From contig NZ_AP020337.1 in NCBI RefSeq assembly GCF_009176725.1, positions 1,364,001 to 1,428,000 of the forward strand: DNA of 64,000 bases. The letters run 5' to 3'. The translations under genes and the position numbers were made by a program. This stretch comes from Pseudomonas sp. KUIN-1. Its GTDB lineage: Bacteria; Pseudomonadota; Gammaproteobacteria; Pseudomonadales; Pseudomonadaceae. Below, in pieces: positions 26,646-36,542 of the stretch. Numbering within the stretch: position 1 is the stretch's first letter; every line of letters starts with the position of its first letter. A model generated the notes under the pieces. The model was given only the letters and a program-made list of their open reading frames with translations. It was not told where the DNA came from and did no database searches.

Positions 26646-27176
26646 GCATAAGTCCTTTTAAAAATTTTCCCAACTACTTTAAAACAGCCTACGCTTGGCA
26701 ATATTTCACTGCAAGCCCTTTGCAATGCATCAAGCGGGTGCCCCATCGCCGACTATACTGACCTCTCAGCATAGCGCGCAATGGTATTCAAACGACCCCT
26801 TTACTATCCGCCAATCGTCCAGCCCAATTAGAACGACGCTTTATCATCCAGGTTGAGTCTCTGTGCAAGCGTCAACTGACCCACCGCCGACACCTGGTAT
26901 GGATTGCCACTATCAATCATTCAAGGCGCTTTCATGGCATACACAGCTCCCGAGGGGCTTAGTCCTAATACAACGATTTACCGATACATGGACCTGGCCA
27001 CACTTCTCCTTGATTCGTCAGCGACTCCTGTTCTTCGCGGAGGTCAGTCATGAAGGCCTCCTCGAGGGGATGCTCATGGATCTGGATAGTTTAATGGACA
27101 GTGGCATGGCAGAGATGCTCGAACATGCCGTAAACAAGTACAGCTGCATTTTGGTTCGTCAGTGGACAATAAGCCA
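26646..27176. other. Region between the ATPase gene and hrcU
   Basis: It should contain the promoter of the minus-strand ATPase-HNH pair (about 26650-26850, AT-rich) and the right end of the inserted block. No terminal repeat matching the 172-bp element is seen here. One weak plus-strand frame is listed separately. No clear terminator follows hrcU. Confidence 0.5.
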
Positions 27177-27198
27177 TCACAGCTCGACTTCAACCTGA
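26863..27198 (+). CDS. Hypothetical protein, doubtful
   Basis: A 111-residue frame from a GTG start, overlapping the end of hrcU by 22 nt. The segment DLDSLMDSGMAEMLEHAV looks protein-like, but there is no good ribosome site and I recognise no family. It could be a remnant of inserted DNA or a chance frame. Confidence 0.25.
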   Translation: MQASTDPPPTPGMDCHYQSFKALSWHTQLPRGLVLIQRFTDTWTWPHFSLIRQRLLFFAEVSHEGLLEGMLMDLDSLMDSGMAEMLEHAVNKYSCILVRQWTISHHSSTST

Positions 27199-28256
27199 AT
27201 CACCTCATCGGTGACTTCGTCCAGTTGCCGAACCACTTTGTAGATGTGACCGACAGCTTGCAGGGTGGGCCGGGGGATATATTTTCCGACCTTGGAGCGG
27301 TACAGCGTCCTGGTCAGCCAGATGCTCTGCACCACCGGGATGCCGGCTTTTTTGGCGCGGGCAATCAATGCCAGGGCTTCCTCGTCTTCACCTTTGCAAT
27401 GAATCAGCGGCAGAGGCGTTTCGCCTGGTCGGTAATACAGGGCCACCGCGTAGTGCGTCGGGTTGACCAGCAGCATGTCGGCGTCTTCCACCGGCTTGGG
27501 CGCAGCACTGGGCTCCTGATTGAGGATCTCCTGGGCAAGTTGCCGACGATGGCCTTTGACGTGGGGGTCGCCTTCCGATTGCTTGTACTCTTTCTTGATG
27601 TCCTCGTGGCTCATGCGCAGTTTTTTCGCATGGAAGTATTTCTGCATTGCGAAGTCGATCATCGCGATCGCCAGCAGCAGCCCCAATATCACTCGCAAAA
27701 TATGCCTGAACAGCTCGACCAGGGCATGCCAGTAGGTCGTCAGATCGCTGTTGGCCAGCAACACCAGGGTGCCCAGCACAGGTTTGACTTGCACATACAG
27801 CGTCGCGCCGATGGCAATGGCCTTGAGCACACTGAGCAGCAGGTTGAGCAGGTTTTGCCCGGAAAACATCTGTTTGGCGTGGGAGAACGGGTTGATCTTG
27901 TTGGGATCGATTTTCAGCGCCTTGGGCGCGAACAGAAAACCGATCTGCATCCAGCTGCTGATCAAACGCATCAGCATCGCTATACCGACGCTGCACAAGG
28001 TAAAGCTGAGCAGTACCGAGAGTCCTTCGCTGGCGATCAGCTCGACCGACGCGGCAAAGCTGCGGTCGATGCCTTGAAAGGACAGCGACAACAGCGCCTC
28101 CAGTCGGTTGACGCTTTCATCAGCCAGGGCCAGGGTAATTTCACTGACGGCCATCAACACCAGCAGTTTGCCGAGGTCCTGACTCTGCCCGACCTGACCC
28201 TTTTCCCGCGCGTCGCGCAGTTGCTTGGGCGTGGCCTTTTCGGTTTTTTCGCTCAC
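27177..28256 (-). CDS. hrcU: T3SS export switch protein HrcU
   Basis: A 359-residue SctU/FlhB-family protein. Four transmembrane segments lie in the first 205 residues, then a cytoplasmic domain with the autocleavage motif NPTH (265-268). Cleavage there changes the substrate specificity of the export gate. It overlaps the hrcT stop by 4 nt and is last in the long minus-strand operon. It now faces the defence-like block in place of hrpV. Confidence 0.96.
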   Translation of the reverse strand: MSEKTEKATPKQLRDAREKGQVGQSQDLGKLLVLMAVSEITLALADESVNRLEALLSLSFQGIDRSFAASVELIASEGLSVLLSFTLCSVGIAMLMRLISSWMQIGFLFAPKALKIDPNKINPFSHAKQMFSGQNLLNLLLSVLKAIAIGATLYVQVKPVLGTLVLLANSDLTTYWHALVELFRHILRVILGLLLAIAMIDFAMQKYFHAKKLRMSHEDIKKEYKQSEGDPHVKGHRRQLAQEILNQEPSAAPKPVEDADMLLVNPTHYAVALYYRPGETPLPLIHCKGEDEEALALIARAKKAGIPVVQSIWLTRTLYRSKVGKYIPRPTLQAVGHIYKVVRQLDEVTDEVIQVEVEL

Positions 28257-29047
28257 GGCACTTGCACCAGAAGCGTCAGTAGCGACTTCAGATCAACCAG
28301 CTTCAACAATTGACCGGTGCCCAGTTCCAGCAGCGTCGGCAGATAGATCAGCAGAAAAGCGAGGCCGGCCATACTCTTGGCCGGCATGGCGAGGATCGAA
28401 ACGTTCAGCTGTTGCGCATACAGACCAATGATCGCGAACGCCGCTTCGATCAACAGCAGCAGCGCAATGAAGGGCGCCGCATACAGCAGCATGTGCTGCA
28501 TCGTCTGGTTCAACTGCTCCAGAAAGACATCCAGGCCGCCAGCGTTCATGCCCGGCATCCAGGCCGTCGGAGGCCAGACGCTGTAGCTGTCCCAGATGAT
28601 CTGAGTCATCAGTGAAAGCCCCCCGGTGAGGATTACCAGCATGATCAGGGTTTCTTGAAACAATTCGCCCAGTGGCGTGGCGTCAGGGCCCAGCGCCGGG
28701 TTCAACTGGCCACCGCTGAGCGCACCGCGCTGGCTGTCGAGCAGCGCGCCCACCGAGGCGAACATCCAGAATGGCGCATACAGCAACAGCCCCAGTAGCG
28801 TGCCGAGTACCGCTTCCTTGATCAGCAGGCCGCCGATTGCGAACCAGTTGTCGTCGAGGGACTCCAGAGCCTTGCTGATGGCCGGTGCCGGGATCATCGC
28901 CATCACCGCCACGACGGCATAACGCAACGGGCCTTTCAGGTATTTGAAGCAAAAGGCTGGCACCAGCAGCATGCAGGGCATCAGCCGCGCCATTGCCAGT
29001 CCCATGCCCAGCATGAATTGAAAGGCGCTGTGCGCGTCGAAGGGCAT
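28253..29047 (-). CDS. hrcT: T3SS export gate protein HrcT
   Basis: A 264-residue SctT/FliR-family membrane protein with about six hydrophobic segments. With HrcR and HrcS it forms the helical export gate of the inner membrane. Directly adjacent to hrcS (no gap) and overlapping hrcU. Confidence 0.95.
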   Translation of the reverse strand: MPFDAHSAFQFMLGMGLAMARLMPCMLLVPAFCFKYLKGPLRYAVVAVMAMIPAPAISKALESLDDNWFAIGGLLIKEAVLGTLLGLLLYAPFWMFASVGALLDSQRGALSGGQLNPALGPDATPLGELFQETLIMLVILTGGLSLMTQIIWDSYSVWPPTAWMPGMNAGGLDVFLEQLNQTMQHMLLYAAPFIALLLLIEAAFAIIGLYAQQLNVSILAMPAKSMAGLAFLLIYLPTLLELGTGQLLKLVDLKSLLTLLVQVP

Positions 29048-29314
29048 TTAGTGACTGACCCCGGAGCGGGCAATCAGGTCGAAGGCCATATTGATGAACT
29101 CGATCAGCTCGACGCCGATCCAGCGGCCGGTCATGGCCAGGGTCAGTCCGACGGCGCCCAGTTTGATGCCGAAGGGCAATGTCTGATCCTGAATCTGCAT
29201 GAGTGCCTGCAGCAGCGAGGTGACCACACCCACCAGCACCGCAACGGCCAGCGGCGGGGCGGTCAGGATGACGACCAGAAACATGCCTTGCTTGAACAAC
29301 GCCAACGCTTCCAT
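29048..29314 (-). CDS. hrcS: T3SS export gate protein HrcS
   Basis: An 88-residue SctS/FliQ-family protein with two transmembrane hairpin segments. It is a gate subunit with HrcR and HrcT, encoded 7 nt after hrcR. Confidence 0.95.
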   Translation of the reverse strand: MEALALFKQGMFLVVILTAPPLAVAVLVGVVTSLLQALMQIQDQTLPFGIKLGAVGLTLAMTGRWIGVELIEFINMAFDLIARSGVSH

Positions 29315-29321
29315 GACCGCC

Positions 29322-29975
29322 TCACATGTAGGAATAGAACAGGCTGTCGAGCAGACGCGACCAGCCCGATACGAGCACGAACAGCAGCAGTTTGAGCGGC
29401 AGCGACAGTGTCATCGGCGAGACCATCTGCATGCCCAGTGCCAGCAACAGGTTGGAGACAATCAGGTCAATGACGATGAAGGGGATATAGATCAGAAAAC
29501 CGATCTCGAAACCGGCCTGCAATTCCGACAGCACAAAGGCCGGGATCGCCAGCAGAATATCGTCTTTGCTGGCCTGATCGGCCATTTCCTTGGGCCACAT
29601 GCGCTGGGTATTTTCCAGCAGGTGGGCCACGACGTCCGGATCGGTGTTGCGTGTCATGAAGCGTTGCAGCGGCTCGATGACGACTTTGAGGCTGCTCTGC
29701 AGTTTGTCGGCGTTGCTCAGTTCCAGCGGGTGTTCATGGACCCGCTGCTGTATGTCATGCGCCACCGGAGCCATGACGAACATCGTCGCGGCCAGGGCGA
29801 TGCCATACAACGCCATGTTCGGCGGTACTTGCTGAACGCCGATCGCATTGCGGGTGATCAGCAGCGTCATGGCGATCTTCAGAAAGGCGGTACAGACGAT
29901 CAACAGGAACGGGATCAGCGACAGCGAGCCGAGAAACAGCGCCAGCATGATCGGGTTGATGCCCTCCATGATCAT
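29322..29975 (-). CDS. hrcR: T3SS export gate protein HrcR
   Basis: A 217-residue SctR/FliP-family protein with four transmembrane segments and the family stretch around [15 protein letters not shown]. The ATG at 29975 overlaps the hrcQb stop (ATGA); a second in-frame ATG is two codons later. Longer open codons upstream lie within hrcQb. Confidence 0.95.
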   Translation of the reverse strand: MIMEGINPIMLALFLGSLSLIPFLLIVCTAFLKIAMTLLITRNAIGVQQVPPNMALYGIALAATMFVMAPVAHDIQQRVHEHPLELSNADKLQSSLKVVIEPLQRFMTRNTDPDVVAHLLENTQRMWPKEMADQASKDDILLAIPAFVLSELQAGFEIGFLIYIPFIVIDLIVSNLLLALGMQMVSPMTLSLPLKLLLFVLVSGWSRLLDSLFYSYM

Positions 29976-30370
29976 GAGCGCGCCACCAGCCGGGTAATCT
30001 GCAAACCGAGGCGGCCTTCGACGTCGACCAGTTCGCCTTCGGCAACCACCTGCTCGCCATGGCACAGCGTGGCGTGGCCTGGCGCGATGCCGCTGACTTC
30101 GAGAATGGTTCCGGCGTCCAGTCGGCGCAGTTCGGCAAGGGTTAATCTGAGCTCGCCGCAGCGCAAGGTCAGGTCCAGCTCCAGTGAGTCGAGCATCGGC
30201 GACTCATGGTGGTCTCCTGACTGCTCTTCATGCTCCGGTTCGTCCGCATACCCGAATGCCTGCTCGGCGTGTTCGTCGTCATGCGGTTGCTGATCAGCCT
30301 GTTCAGGCACCGGTTCTTCATAGTCGTCGAGCATCTCGACGTCGTCCTGATACAGATCTTCAGTACTCAT
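29972..30370 (-). CDS. hrcQb: T3SS C-ring protein HrcQb
   Basis: A 132-residue protein. The N-terminal half is a very acidic, His-rich linker; the C-terminal 75 residues are the SpoA (FliN-like) domain, which dimerises and joins HrcQa to form the cytoplasmic sorting platform. P. syringae splits SctQ into HrcQa and HrcQb. The ATG at 30370 is preferred to 30388 because GAGGAG precedes it; it overlaps the end of hrcQa. Confidence 0.93.
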   Translation of the reverse strand: MSTEDLYQDDVEMLDDYEEPVPEQADQQPHDDEHAEQAFGYADEPEHEEQSGDHHESPMLDSLELDLTLRCGELRLTLAELRRLDAGTILEVSGIAPGHATLCHGEQVVAEGELVDVEGRLGLQITRLVARS

Positions 30371-31076
30371 GGTGACTGTGCTCCTCATGACTGAGCTGCA
30401 GAAAAAGATGCTGTGCCTGTTGGTCGGTGCAGGCCGCCCATTGACGGCCAGCGAGTGTCACGGACCCTTGTCCGGCGCTGTCGAATCGGCAGCGGGCAGG
30501 CAGCACGACGTCACCGGGGCGTAGCGCGGCGATTTGTTCCAGTGTCAGTGACAGTTCGCCGACGATCAGCGGTGTCGCCACCGACCAGGATTGGTCCACG
30601 TCACGCTTCAAGACTTGCCAGTCAGCCGAACCCAGAAGCCTGAGCAGGGTGGCGGGTGCGGCGTGCAGGTGGGCATCCAGTCGTTCGCTGCCCAGCCGTA
30701 CGTGAACCCGGCAGCCGATGGCCGGCTCGGTCGGGGCGTCGGAAAACGGCGCAACAGGCGCCAGCAGGTCGGCAATCACCGGGCTCAGGCGCTGGTTGAA
30801 TAGCTGCCAGTACCAGGCCTGGTGCTCGCCGCCAAGCGAGAAGGGTATTTCGCCCAGCAGGCTGAGCAACGCTTCGGCATCGCTCAGCAGCAAGGGGCCG
30901 ACCGCAGTATTCAACCAGACACCGTCTGCCGGTATCCGCGCGTCTTCGAGCTGCGGCAGCAGGCTCAGTTCGGCGTGTTGACCGCGGGTGCTGAAGCCCA
31001 GGCGCCGTCCGGCGCCGAGTGCGCGGGTGGCTTGGGCCAGCAGGGCGTCGACCTTGCGCAGACGCAGGGCGCTCAT
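30360..31076 (-). CDS. hrcQa: T3SS C-ring protein HrcQa
   Basis: A 238-residue protein, the N-terminal partner of the split SctQ. A C-terminal SpoA-like domain (around 160-225) is preceded by an Ala/Leu-rich region. It overlaps hrpP upstream by 4 nt and hrcQb downstream by 11 nt, so the products should be made in step. Confidence 0.93.
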   Translation of the reverse strand: MSALRLRKVDALLAQATRALGAGRRLGFSTRGQHAELSLLPQLEDARIPADGVWLNTAVGPLLLSDAEALLSLLGEIPFSLGGEHQAWYWQLFNQRLSPVIADLLAPVAPFSDAPTEPAIGCRVHVRLGSERLDAHLHAAPATLLRLLGSADWQVLKRDVDQSWSVATPLIVGELSLTLEQIAALRPGDVVLPARCRFDSAGQGSVTLAGRQWAACTDQQAQHLFLQLSHEEHSHHEY

Positions 31077-31645
31077 GCTGTGAAGTCTTCATGCATGTCC
31101 AGCTCGACATCCTGCCCGAGTGCCTGCGCCAGCGAGTCCCGGCATGCGCCGACCTGGCCCTGCAAGCGCTTGAGAACGTCACGTCGGCCAAAGCCCAGTT
31201 GAATGCTCCAGCGGTTTTCGGATTTGCTGGCGTTGACCCGCACGCTCCCCAGATTGGGCATGAGCAGGCTGAAGGCCAGCGGACCGTCCGGCTGATCGGG
31301 CAAACGCTGCGCCAGCTCGTCGATCAACTGCGTCGGTACGTTTTCGGATTGTGCAGAGAAGGCCACACCGCTGCCTCCGAAGCCCTGCTGATCCGGCTCT
31401 TCACCTACCTGCGGTATCAGCAGTTGCGAGAAGAACATGCCGTCGGCGCTCATCGGGCTGTCGGTGACTGAACGGTTCAGCGCGAAACGAACCTTCTGTA
31501 CATCGCCGCGAGGCGCCCCGGCAAAGGCTGGCGGCTGGTCATCGGACCTGTCGGGTTGACGCAGCGAAGGCAGGGCGCGTGAGGTGGCCGGCGGGGCACT
31601 CGGCACGGGTGGCGCTTTGGCAGGGGTTTTGATCGGTGCGGTCAT
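31073..31645 (-). CDS. hrpP: T3SS substrate-specificity protein HrpP
   Basis: A 190-residue SctP-type protein. The N-terminal 60 residues are Pro/Ala/Lys-rich, and the C-terminal part resembles a type III specificity-switch domain. HrpP is secreted and controls the change from pilus to effector export, by way of HrcU. The ATG at 31645 has GAAGG 10 nt upstream; a GTG at 31651 is less well placed. Confidence 0.88.
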   Translation of the reverse strand: MTAPIKTPAKAPPVPSAPPATSRALPSLRQPDRSDDQPPAFAGAPRGDVQKVRFALNRSVTDSPMSADGMFFSQLLIPQVGEEPDQQGFGGSGVAFSAQSENVPTQLIDELAQRLPDQPDGPLAFSLLMPNLGSVRVNASKSENRWSIQLGFGRRDVLKRLQGQVGACRDSLAQALGQDVELDMHEDFTA

Positions 31646-31651
31646 CGTCAC

Positions 31652-32098
31652 TTAACCTTCTTCGTTGAGCGTCTCCTCCATGCAGGCGAGTTTCTCGACC
31701 GCGCGCTGAGACGCCTTGGCTTGCAGCCGTTTCTGTTCAAGCAACGCCTGTTGTTCAGCTACTCGCATTTGCTGTTGCTCCACGTCCTGGCGGATGTAAG
31801 CCAGGCGGTCGAGCATGGTTCTTTCCTTTTCGTGCCAGCCGTCGACATCAGTCAGGCTGAGCGTCTTTTGCAAATGCGCATGGGACAGACTCTCGCGGCG
31901 GCGCTTATGGTTGTCGCGTTCCTGATTCAGCGACGCCCTGGTCTCTGCTAAGTGGTCGAGCATCGATTTCAGTTCCAACTGCGCCTGGCGATGGGCGCGC
32001 TCGGCACTGGCCTGACGATGTTGGCGCAGTGGCGTGAGCAGCCCGATCACCTGCTGCAGAGCGACCTGTTGCGGGTCGTCTTCCAGTGGTTCGTCCAT
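31652..32098 (-). CDS. hrpO: T3SS stalk protein HrpO
   Basis: A 148-residue, almost wholly coiled-coil protein (Gln/Arg/Glu/Leu-rich) in the SctO/FliJ position right after the ATPase gene. SctO links the ATPase hexamer to the export gate. Two nt separate it from hrcN. Confidence 0.9.
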   Translation of the reverse strand: MDEPLEDDPQQVALQQVIGLLTPLRQHRQASAERAHRQAQLELKSMLDHLAETRASLNQERDNHKRRRESLSHAHLQKTLSLTDVDGWHEKERTMLDRLAYIRQDVEQQQMRVAEQQALLEQKRLQAKASQRAVEKLACMEETLNEEG

Positions 32099-32100
32099 GG

Positions 32101-33450
32101 CTACTCCGGCAGTTGAGAAGTGAGTTGCAGCAGCCTGTCGAGGGTTTCCTGCAACGGCACGGGTTCACGCAGGTCCTGGCGCAGAAACGCGTTTATAGCC
32201 TCGTTCAGTTGCACGGCGCAGTCGGTGACCGGGTCGGCCCCGGCCTGGTATTCACCCAGGCGCAGGAGCATTTCCACTTGTTTATAGGCGGCCAGCAACT
32301 GACGCAGGCGATTGTTCGCCCGTTGATGTTCGCGACCGGTGACGTTGCTCAGAATCCGGCTGATGCTGGCCGACACATCGATTGCCGGGTAGTGCCCGCG
32401 TTCAGCCAGTTTGCGCGACAGTACGATGTGCCCGTCGAGCAACGAGCGCACTTCGTCGGCGACCGGATCGTTCATCGAGTCCTGTTCGATCAGTACCGTG
32501 TAAAGCGCGGTGATCGAACCGTTTTCGCTCATCCCGGCGCGTTCCACCAGGCGTGGCAGCAGGGTGTACACCGAGGGCGGCAGACCGCCGCGCCCCAACG
32601 GCTCGCCCGAGGCAATGCCGATTTCCCGTTGCGCGCGGGCGAAGCGGGTCAGCGAGTCGAGCAGCAACAACACTTTCTGGCCGCGGGCGCGAAAGGCTTC
32701 GGCAATGGCGGTCGCGGTGAACGCAGCGCGGGCGCGCTCCATGCTGGAACGATCGGATGTCGCACAGACCAACACCGAGCGGCGGCGCAGGGTTTCATCC
32801 AGTTCATGGTCGAGAAACTCGCGCAGCTCGCGGCCCCGTTCGCCGATCAGGCCGAAAACGATGACGTCACAATCCATGTTGCGCGCCAGTTCGGCCATCA
32901 GCGTGGTCTTGCCGCAGCCTGCACCGGCGAACAGCCCGACACGCTGGCCTTCGCCGAGCAGGATCGCACTGTCGATGGCGCGTATCCCGGTGGGTAACGC
33001 TCGGGTGATACGCGGTCGCTGGGTCGGCGGCAGGGCGTCGGCGATCACCGGCAGCGTCGTGCGGCGGTCCTCGGGGCCGGCGAAAGCACCGAGGCAATCG
33101 CCCATCAGCGGGCGCCCGAAACCGTCCAGTACACAGCCGAGCAGGCTGTCATCGACGCCGATCCGGTGTGCCACACCCAGCGGGCGGATCGGCGCGCCGA
33201 CCTGAATACCGTCGGGTGGGCCCAAGGCACTGAGCAGCGTGCATTCCTGGGTGAAGCCGACGATTTCGGCCAGCAGCAACGAGCCGTCGGCTTTGCTCAC
33301 TTCACACAGATCGCCGACCTTGGCCGACGGAATCTTGCACTCCAGCAGAATCCCGCGCACGGCGCTGACCCGGCCAATGACGCGCACCGCGCAGTACTCG
33401 CTCAAACGCCTGGCGTGGGCGTCTTTCCACAGGTTCAGTGCTGCATTCAC
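32101..33450 (-). CDS. hrcN: T3SS ATPase HrcN
   Basis: A 449-residue SctN/FliI ATPase. Walker A GAGCGKT (176-182), Walker B LLLLDSLTRFA (261-271) and the GERGRE motif (203-208) are all present. It strips chaperones from effectors and energises export at the cytoplasmic face. It overlaps the hrpQ stop by 4 nt. Confidence 0.97.
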   Translation of the reverse strand: MNAALNLWKDAHARRLSEYCAVRVIGRVSAVRGILLECKIPSAKVGDLCEVSKADGSLLLAEIVGFTQECTLLSALGPPDGIQVGAPIRPLGVAHRIGVDDSLLGCVLDGFGRPLMGDCLGAFAGPEDRRTTLPVIADALPPTQRPRITRALPTGIRAIDSAILLGEGQRVGLFAGAGCGKTTLMAELARNMDCDVIVFGLIGERGRELREFLDHELDETLRRRSVLVCATSDRSSMERARAAFTATAIAEAFRARGQKVLLLLDSLTRFARAQREIGIASGEPLGRGGLPPSVYTLLPRLVERAGMSENGSITALYTVLIEQDSMNDPVADEVRSLLDGHIVLSRKLAERGHYPAIDVSASISRILSNVTGREHQRANNRLRQLLAAYKQVEMLLRLGEYQAGADPVTDCAVQLNEAINAFLRQDLREPVPLQETLDRLLQLTSQLPE

Positions 33451-34421
33451 CAGTTCACCTCGATATGGCGATTACCGTCGAATTGCAGACGCTGATTGTC
33501 GATACGGGTGAGGCGCAGGCCATCCACTTCATCGCCTACGTACACACGTCGACCGTCGGCAGTCACCAGGTGCGCATGCGGCCCGGTCATGATCTGAACC
33601 ACCACAAAGGGCAGGGTGTTGCGATTGCTGCCCACGTTGTCCAGAACGGTGACCGGCGAGTCGTACAGGGCCTTGAAGCGCTGAAGCATGCGCTGGTAGA
33701 CCAGCAGCGATTCTTCTTTCAGATCGCCGTTGAGAATCAGCCCGTCGGGCGTCTCTTCCACGCTGACGTCGGTCAGCAGACGGTCGCTGAGCATGGTGCT
33801 CAACTGGTGGCGGACGGCATCTGCGCTGCTCAGGCGTATGCGGTTGTCGGTCACAGGGTTTGCCGCCCTGGCTGGCGCCTTGGGTGTATCGGGCGAGGCC
33901 TCTGTCGTGGCGGCCGCCAGGTGTGCCGGGCTCTGATCCATCGCAATAGCGGGCGGGCGAGTCAGGCTCCAGGCGCTGCCGATGACGCCCACCAGCAGCC
34001 CGGCGATGATGCCTGTGGTGCGGTTGAGAAACTGCGAGCGGGACTTGACCTTCTCCAGCGGCACGTCGTTGCGTGCCGGCCCGGATTCGGCCTCAGGCTG
34101 TTTGGGAATCACGGCGGGCACCGAGGGCCACTCATCGCCTGCAGGCGAAACGCACAGCCACACCGAACCCAGCATGAAGGCGTTATTGAGCGTCAGGTCG
34201 ATGCTCGGCCGGACGTTGCCCTGTTCGTCGCAGACCGCGCCTTGTTCAGCGTTCAGTGTCCAGTTGTCGTCGACACGTTGCAGGCGGCAATGCAGGCTTT
34301 CCACGCCCGCATCGTCCAGCGCCAGATCGTGTTGCCCGGCAGAGCCAATCGACCATTGCTCACCGATCAGCGGTAATGCCGCGCCTTGGTGCTGGCCGTT
34401 CAGTACGCGTAATTCAAACAT
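33447..34421 (-). CDS. hrpQ: T3SS inner-membrane ring protein HrpQ
   Basis: A 324-residue SctD-type protein: N-terminal FHA-like cytoplasmic domain (1-90), one transmembrane segment near residues 120-140, and a periplasmic C-terminal region. It forms the outer ring of the inner-membrane base with HrcJ. The ATG at 34421 is preferred (GGAG about 9 nt upstream, MFELRV at the N-terminus); an ATG at 34439 would add six residues. Confidence 0.9.
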   Translation of the reverse strand: MFELRVLNGQHQGAALPLIGEQWSIGSAGQHDLALDDAGVESLHCRLQRVDDNWTLNAEQGAVCDEQGNVRPSIDLTLNNAFMLGSVWLCVSPAGDEWPSVPAVIPKQPEAESGPARNDVPLEKVKSRSQFLNRTTGIIAGLLVGVIGSAWSLTRPPAIAMDQSPAHLAAATTEASPDTPKAPARAANPVTDNRIRLSSADAVRHQLSTMLSDRLLTDVSVEETPDGLILNGDLKEESLLVYQRMLQRFKALYDSPVTVLDNVGSNRNTLPFVVVQIMTGPHAHLVTADGRRVYVGDEVDGLRLTRIDNQRLQFDGNRHIEVNW

Positions 34422-34454
34422 CTGAAAGTCTCCGTGCATTCAGGCCTTGCAGGC

Positions 34455-36542
34455 TCAGGCAGCGTGCTCGTTGTCCAGCGCCTCGAGATCGTCTTCAAGG
34501 TCGAATCGACCCATGACCTTGACCTTGGCCGCGTTGCTGATTTCCGCGAAAGATAGTACGGGTACATGGTAGAACTCCTCCCTCAACAAGGTACGCAGAG
34601 GGCTGCGCAGATCCTGTGCCACCAGCAGAACCGCCTGTTCGGGAGCTCGTACCGGGAAGGCAATGTGCAGCTGTTGCACGAGCATCTGGCTGATCTCGTT
34701 GCTCAGCGCGAAGAATGTTTCGGTTTGCGTCTGGCGCAGGCCATCACGCAACAACCCCTCGCTTTCCGGCGTCAGCAGCCACACTTGCAGGCCTTCGGCA
34801 CCGCAGTACTGGTGGTAGATCTGCGACTTGAGCGCAATGCGCACATAGTCGGTCAGCACATTGGTATCGCGTTCATGCTGACAGTGCTCGATCAGGGTTT
34901 CGGCAATGACCCGGATCGCCCGCAGCGGCACACACTCCGAGGCCAGGCGTTGCAGGACAGCCGAGAAGCGCGTCAGGGTGAGGACCCGTTGCATTTCCTG
35001 AGCGAGTTCCGGTTGCTCGGACTCCAGCCAGCCGAGGATGGCTTTGGTTTCCTGCAAGCCGATGAACTGCGGCGCGCAGGACTGCAATGCGCGCTCCATG
35101 CGTTCGATGATCAGGGTCGTGGAACTGACCGGGTTCAATTCGCCGGACTGCTCGGCAGGCAGCCAGACCCATTGATCTTCCTGGCGGTCGGTATTGCCCG
35201 GGATGGCTGCCGGAAGGTTTTCACCTTCCAGCTGGCGCGCTTCCACGGCGACATGGCTCTGTGTGAAGGTGGCCTTGAGCATCGGTACGTCATAGACGGT
35301 GAAGCGAAACTCGTCCGGTGCAATGTCATCGACGTGCTCGATGATGAACGAAGGCAGGGTCAGGCCGTACTGCACCACCAGACGGTTGCGGCGCTTGCGT
35401 ATTTCGCTGACCAGCGCTTCGATCTGCGCGCTGTCCTGACCGGGGTGGAATTGCAGCACAAACTGGCGGCTGGGCGAGAAAGTACGCAGGTCTTCCTTGC
35501 CGTTCATTTCTGGCGCCACAGTGGCTGTACGTTGCTCATCGGCCTTGGGTTTTGCCCGTTGCAACTGCAGCAGTCCACCGGCACCGCAGATGATCGCGAT
35601 GGTGATGAAAACACCGGTCGGCATTCCCGGCAGTGCAGCGAAGCCGAGCATGGCCACCGAGGCGATGATCCAGGCCTTGGGCTGGCTGGTAATCTGCTCG
35701 GCGATCTCGCGGCCGATGTTGGCTTCCACACCCGCCTCGGTGTTGGGCACGCGGGTGATGATCATGCCGCTGGTCACGGAGATCAGCAGGGCCGGAATCT
35801 GCGCGATCAGACCGTCACCGATGGTCAGTACGGTATACAGCTGCAAGGCGTCGCCCGCCGCCATGTTGTGCTGAAGCACACCGATGGAAATGCCGCCGAT
35901 CATGTTGATGGCAACAATGATCAGGCTGGCGATCGCATCGCCGTTGACGAATTTCATGGCGCCGTCCATCGCACCGAACAACTGGCTTTCCTTGTTCAGT
36001 TCGGCGCGTCGTTTACGGGCCTCGTGGACGGTGATCAGGTTGGCGCGCAGGTCACTGTCGATGGACATCTGCTTGCCGGGCATCGCATCCAGAGTGAACC
36101 GCGCACCGACTTCGGCGACCCGTTCCGAACCTTTGGTGATCACCAGAAAGTTGACCACCGTCAGGATCAGGAAGATCACCAGACCCACCGCCAGGTTGCC
36201 GCCCACCACGAACTGCCCGAACGCCTCGACGATGTGCCCGGCGTCCTGGTTGAGCAGAATCAGCCGCGTGGTGGAAACCGACAGGGCCAGGCGAAACATC
36301 GTGGTCAGCAGCAGCACGGCAGGGAAGGTCGAGAACGCCAGTGGCCTGGGCAGGTGCATCGCCAGCATGATCAGCAGGCAGGAGATGCAGATATTCACGG
36401 CGATCAGCACGTCGATCAACCCGGTGGGCAGCGGCGTGATCATCATGAACACGATGGCGATCACAAAAAACGCACCGACCAGTTCCGAGCGGCGCATGGC
36501 CGACAGCGCGACCATGTTCAGAAAGTTGATGACCCGGTTCAT
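34455..36542 (-). CDS. hrcV: T3SS export apparatus protein HrcV
   Basis: A 695-residue SctV/FlhA-family protein. About eight transmembrane segments span residues 15-320, with the conserved cytoplasmic loop (ERVAEVGARFTLDAMPGKQM) between them; the C-terminal domain forms the nonameric ring that receives substrates. The start overlaps the hrpJ stop (TGATG). Confidence 0.97.
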   Translation of the reverse strand: MNRVINFLNMVALSAMRRSELVGAFFVIAIVFMMITPLPTGLIDVLIAVNICISCLLIMLAMHLPRPLAFSTFPAVLLLTTMFRLALSVSTTRLILLNQDAGHIVEAFGQFVVGGNLAVGLVIFLILTVVNFLVITKGSERVAEVGARFTLDAMPGKQMSIDSDLRANLITVHEARKRRAELNKESQLFGAMDGAMKFVNGDAIASLIIVAINMIGGISIGVLQHNMAAGDALQLYTVLTIGDGLIAQIPALLISVTSGMIITRVPNTEAGVEANIGREIAEQITSQPKAWIIASVAMLGFAALPGMPTGVFITIAIICGAGGLLQLQRAKPKADEQRTATVAPEMNGKEDLRTFSPSRQFVLQFHPGQDSAQIEALVSEIRKRRNRLVVQYGLTLPSFIIEHVDDIAPDEFRFTVYDVPMLKATFTQSHVAVEARQLEGENLPAAIPGNTDRQEDQWVWLPAEQSGELNPVSSTTLIIERMERALQSCAPQFIGLQETKAILGWLESEQPELAQEMQRVLTLTRFSAVLQRLASECVPLRAIRVIAETLIEHCQHERDTNVLTDYVRIALKSQIYHQYCGAEGLQVWLLTPESEGLLRDGLRQTQTETFFALSNEISQMLVQQLHIAFPVRAPEQAVLLVAQDLRSPLRTLLREEFYHVPVLSFAEISNAAKVKVMGRFDLEDDLEALDNEHAA

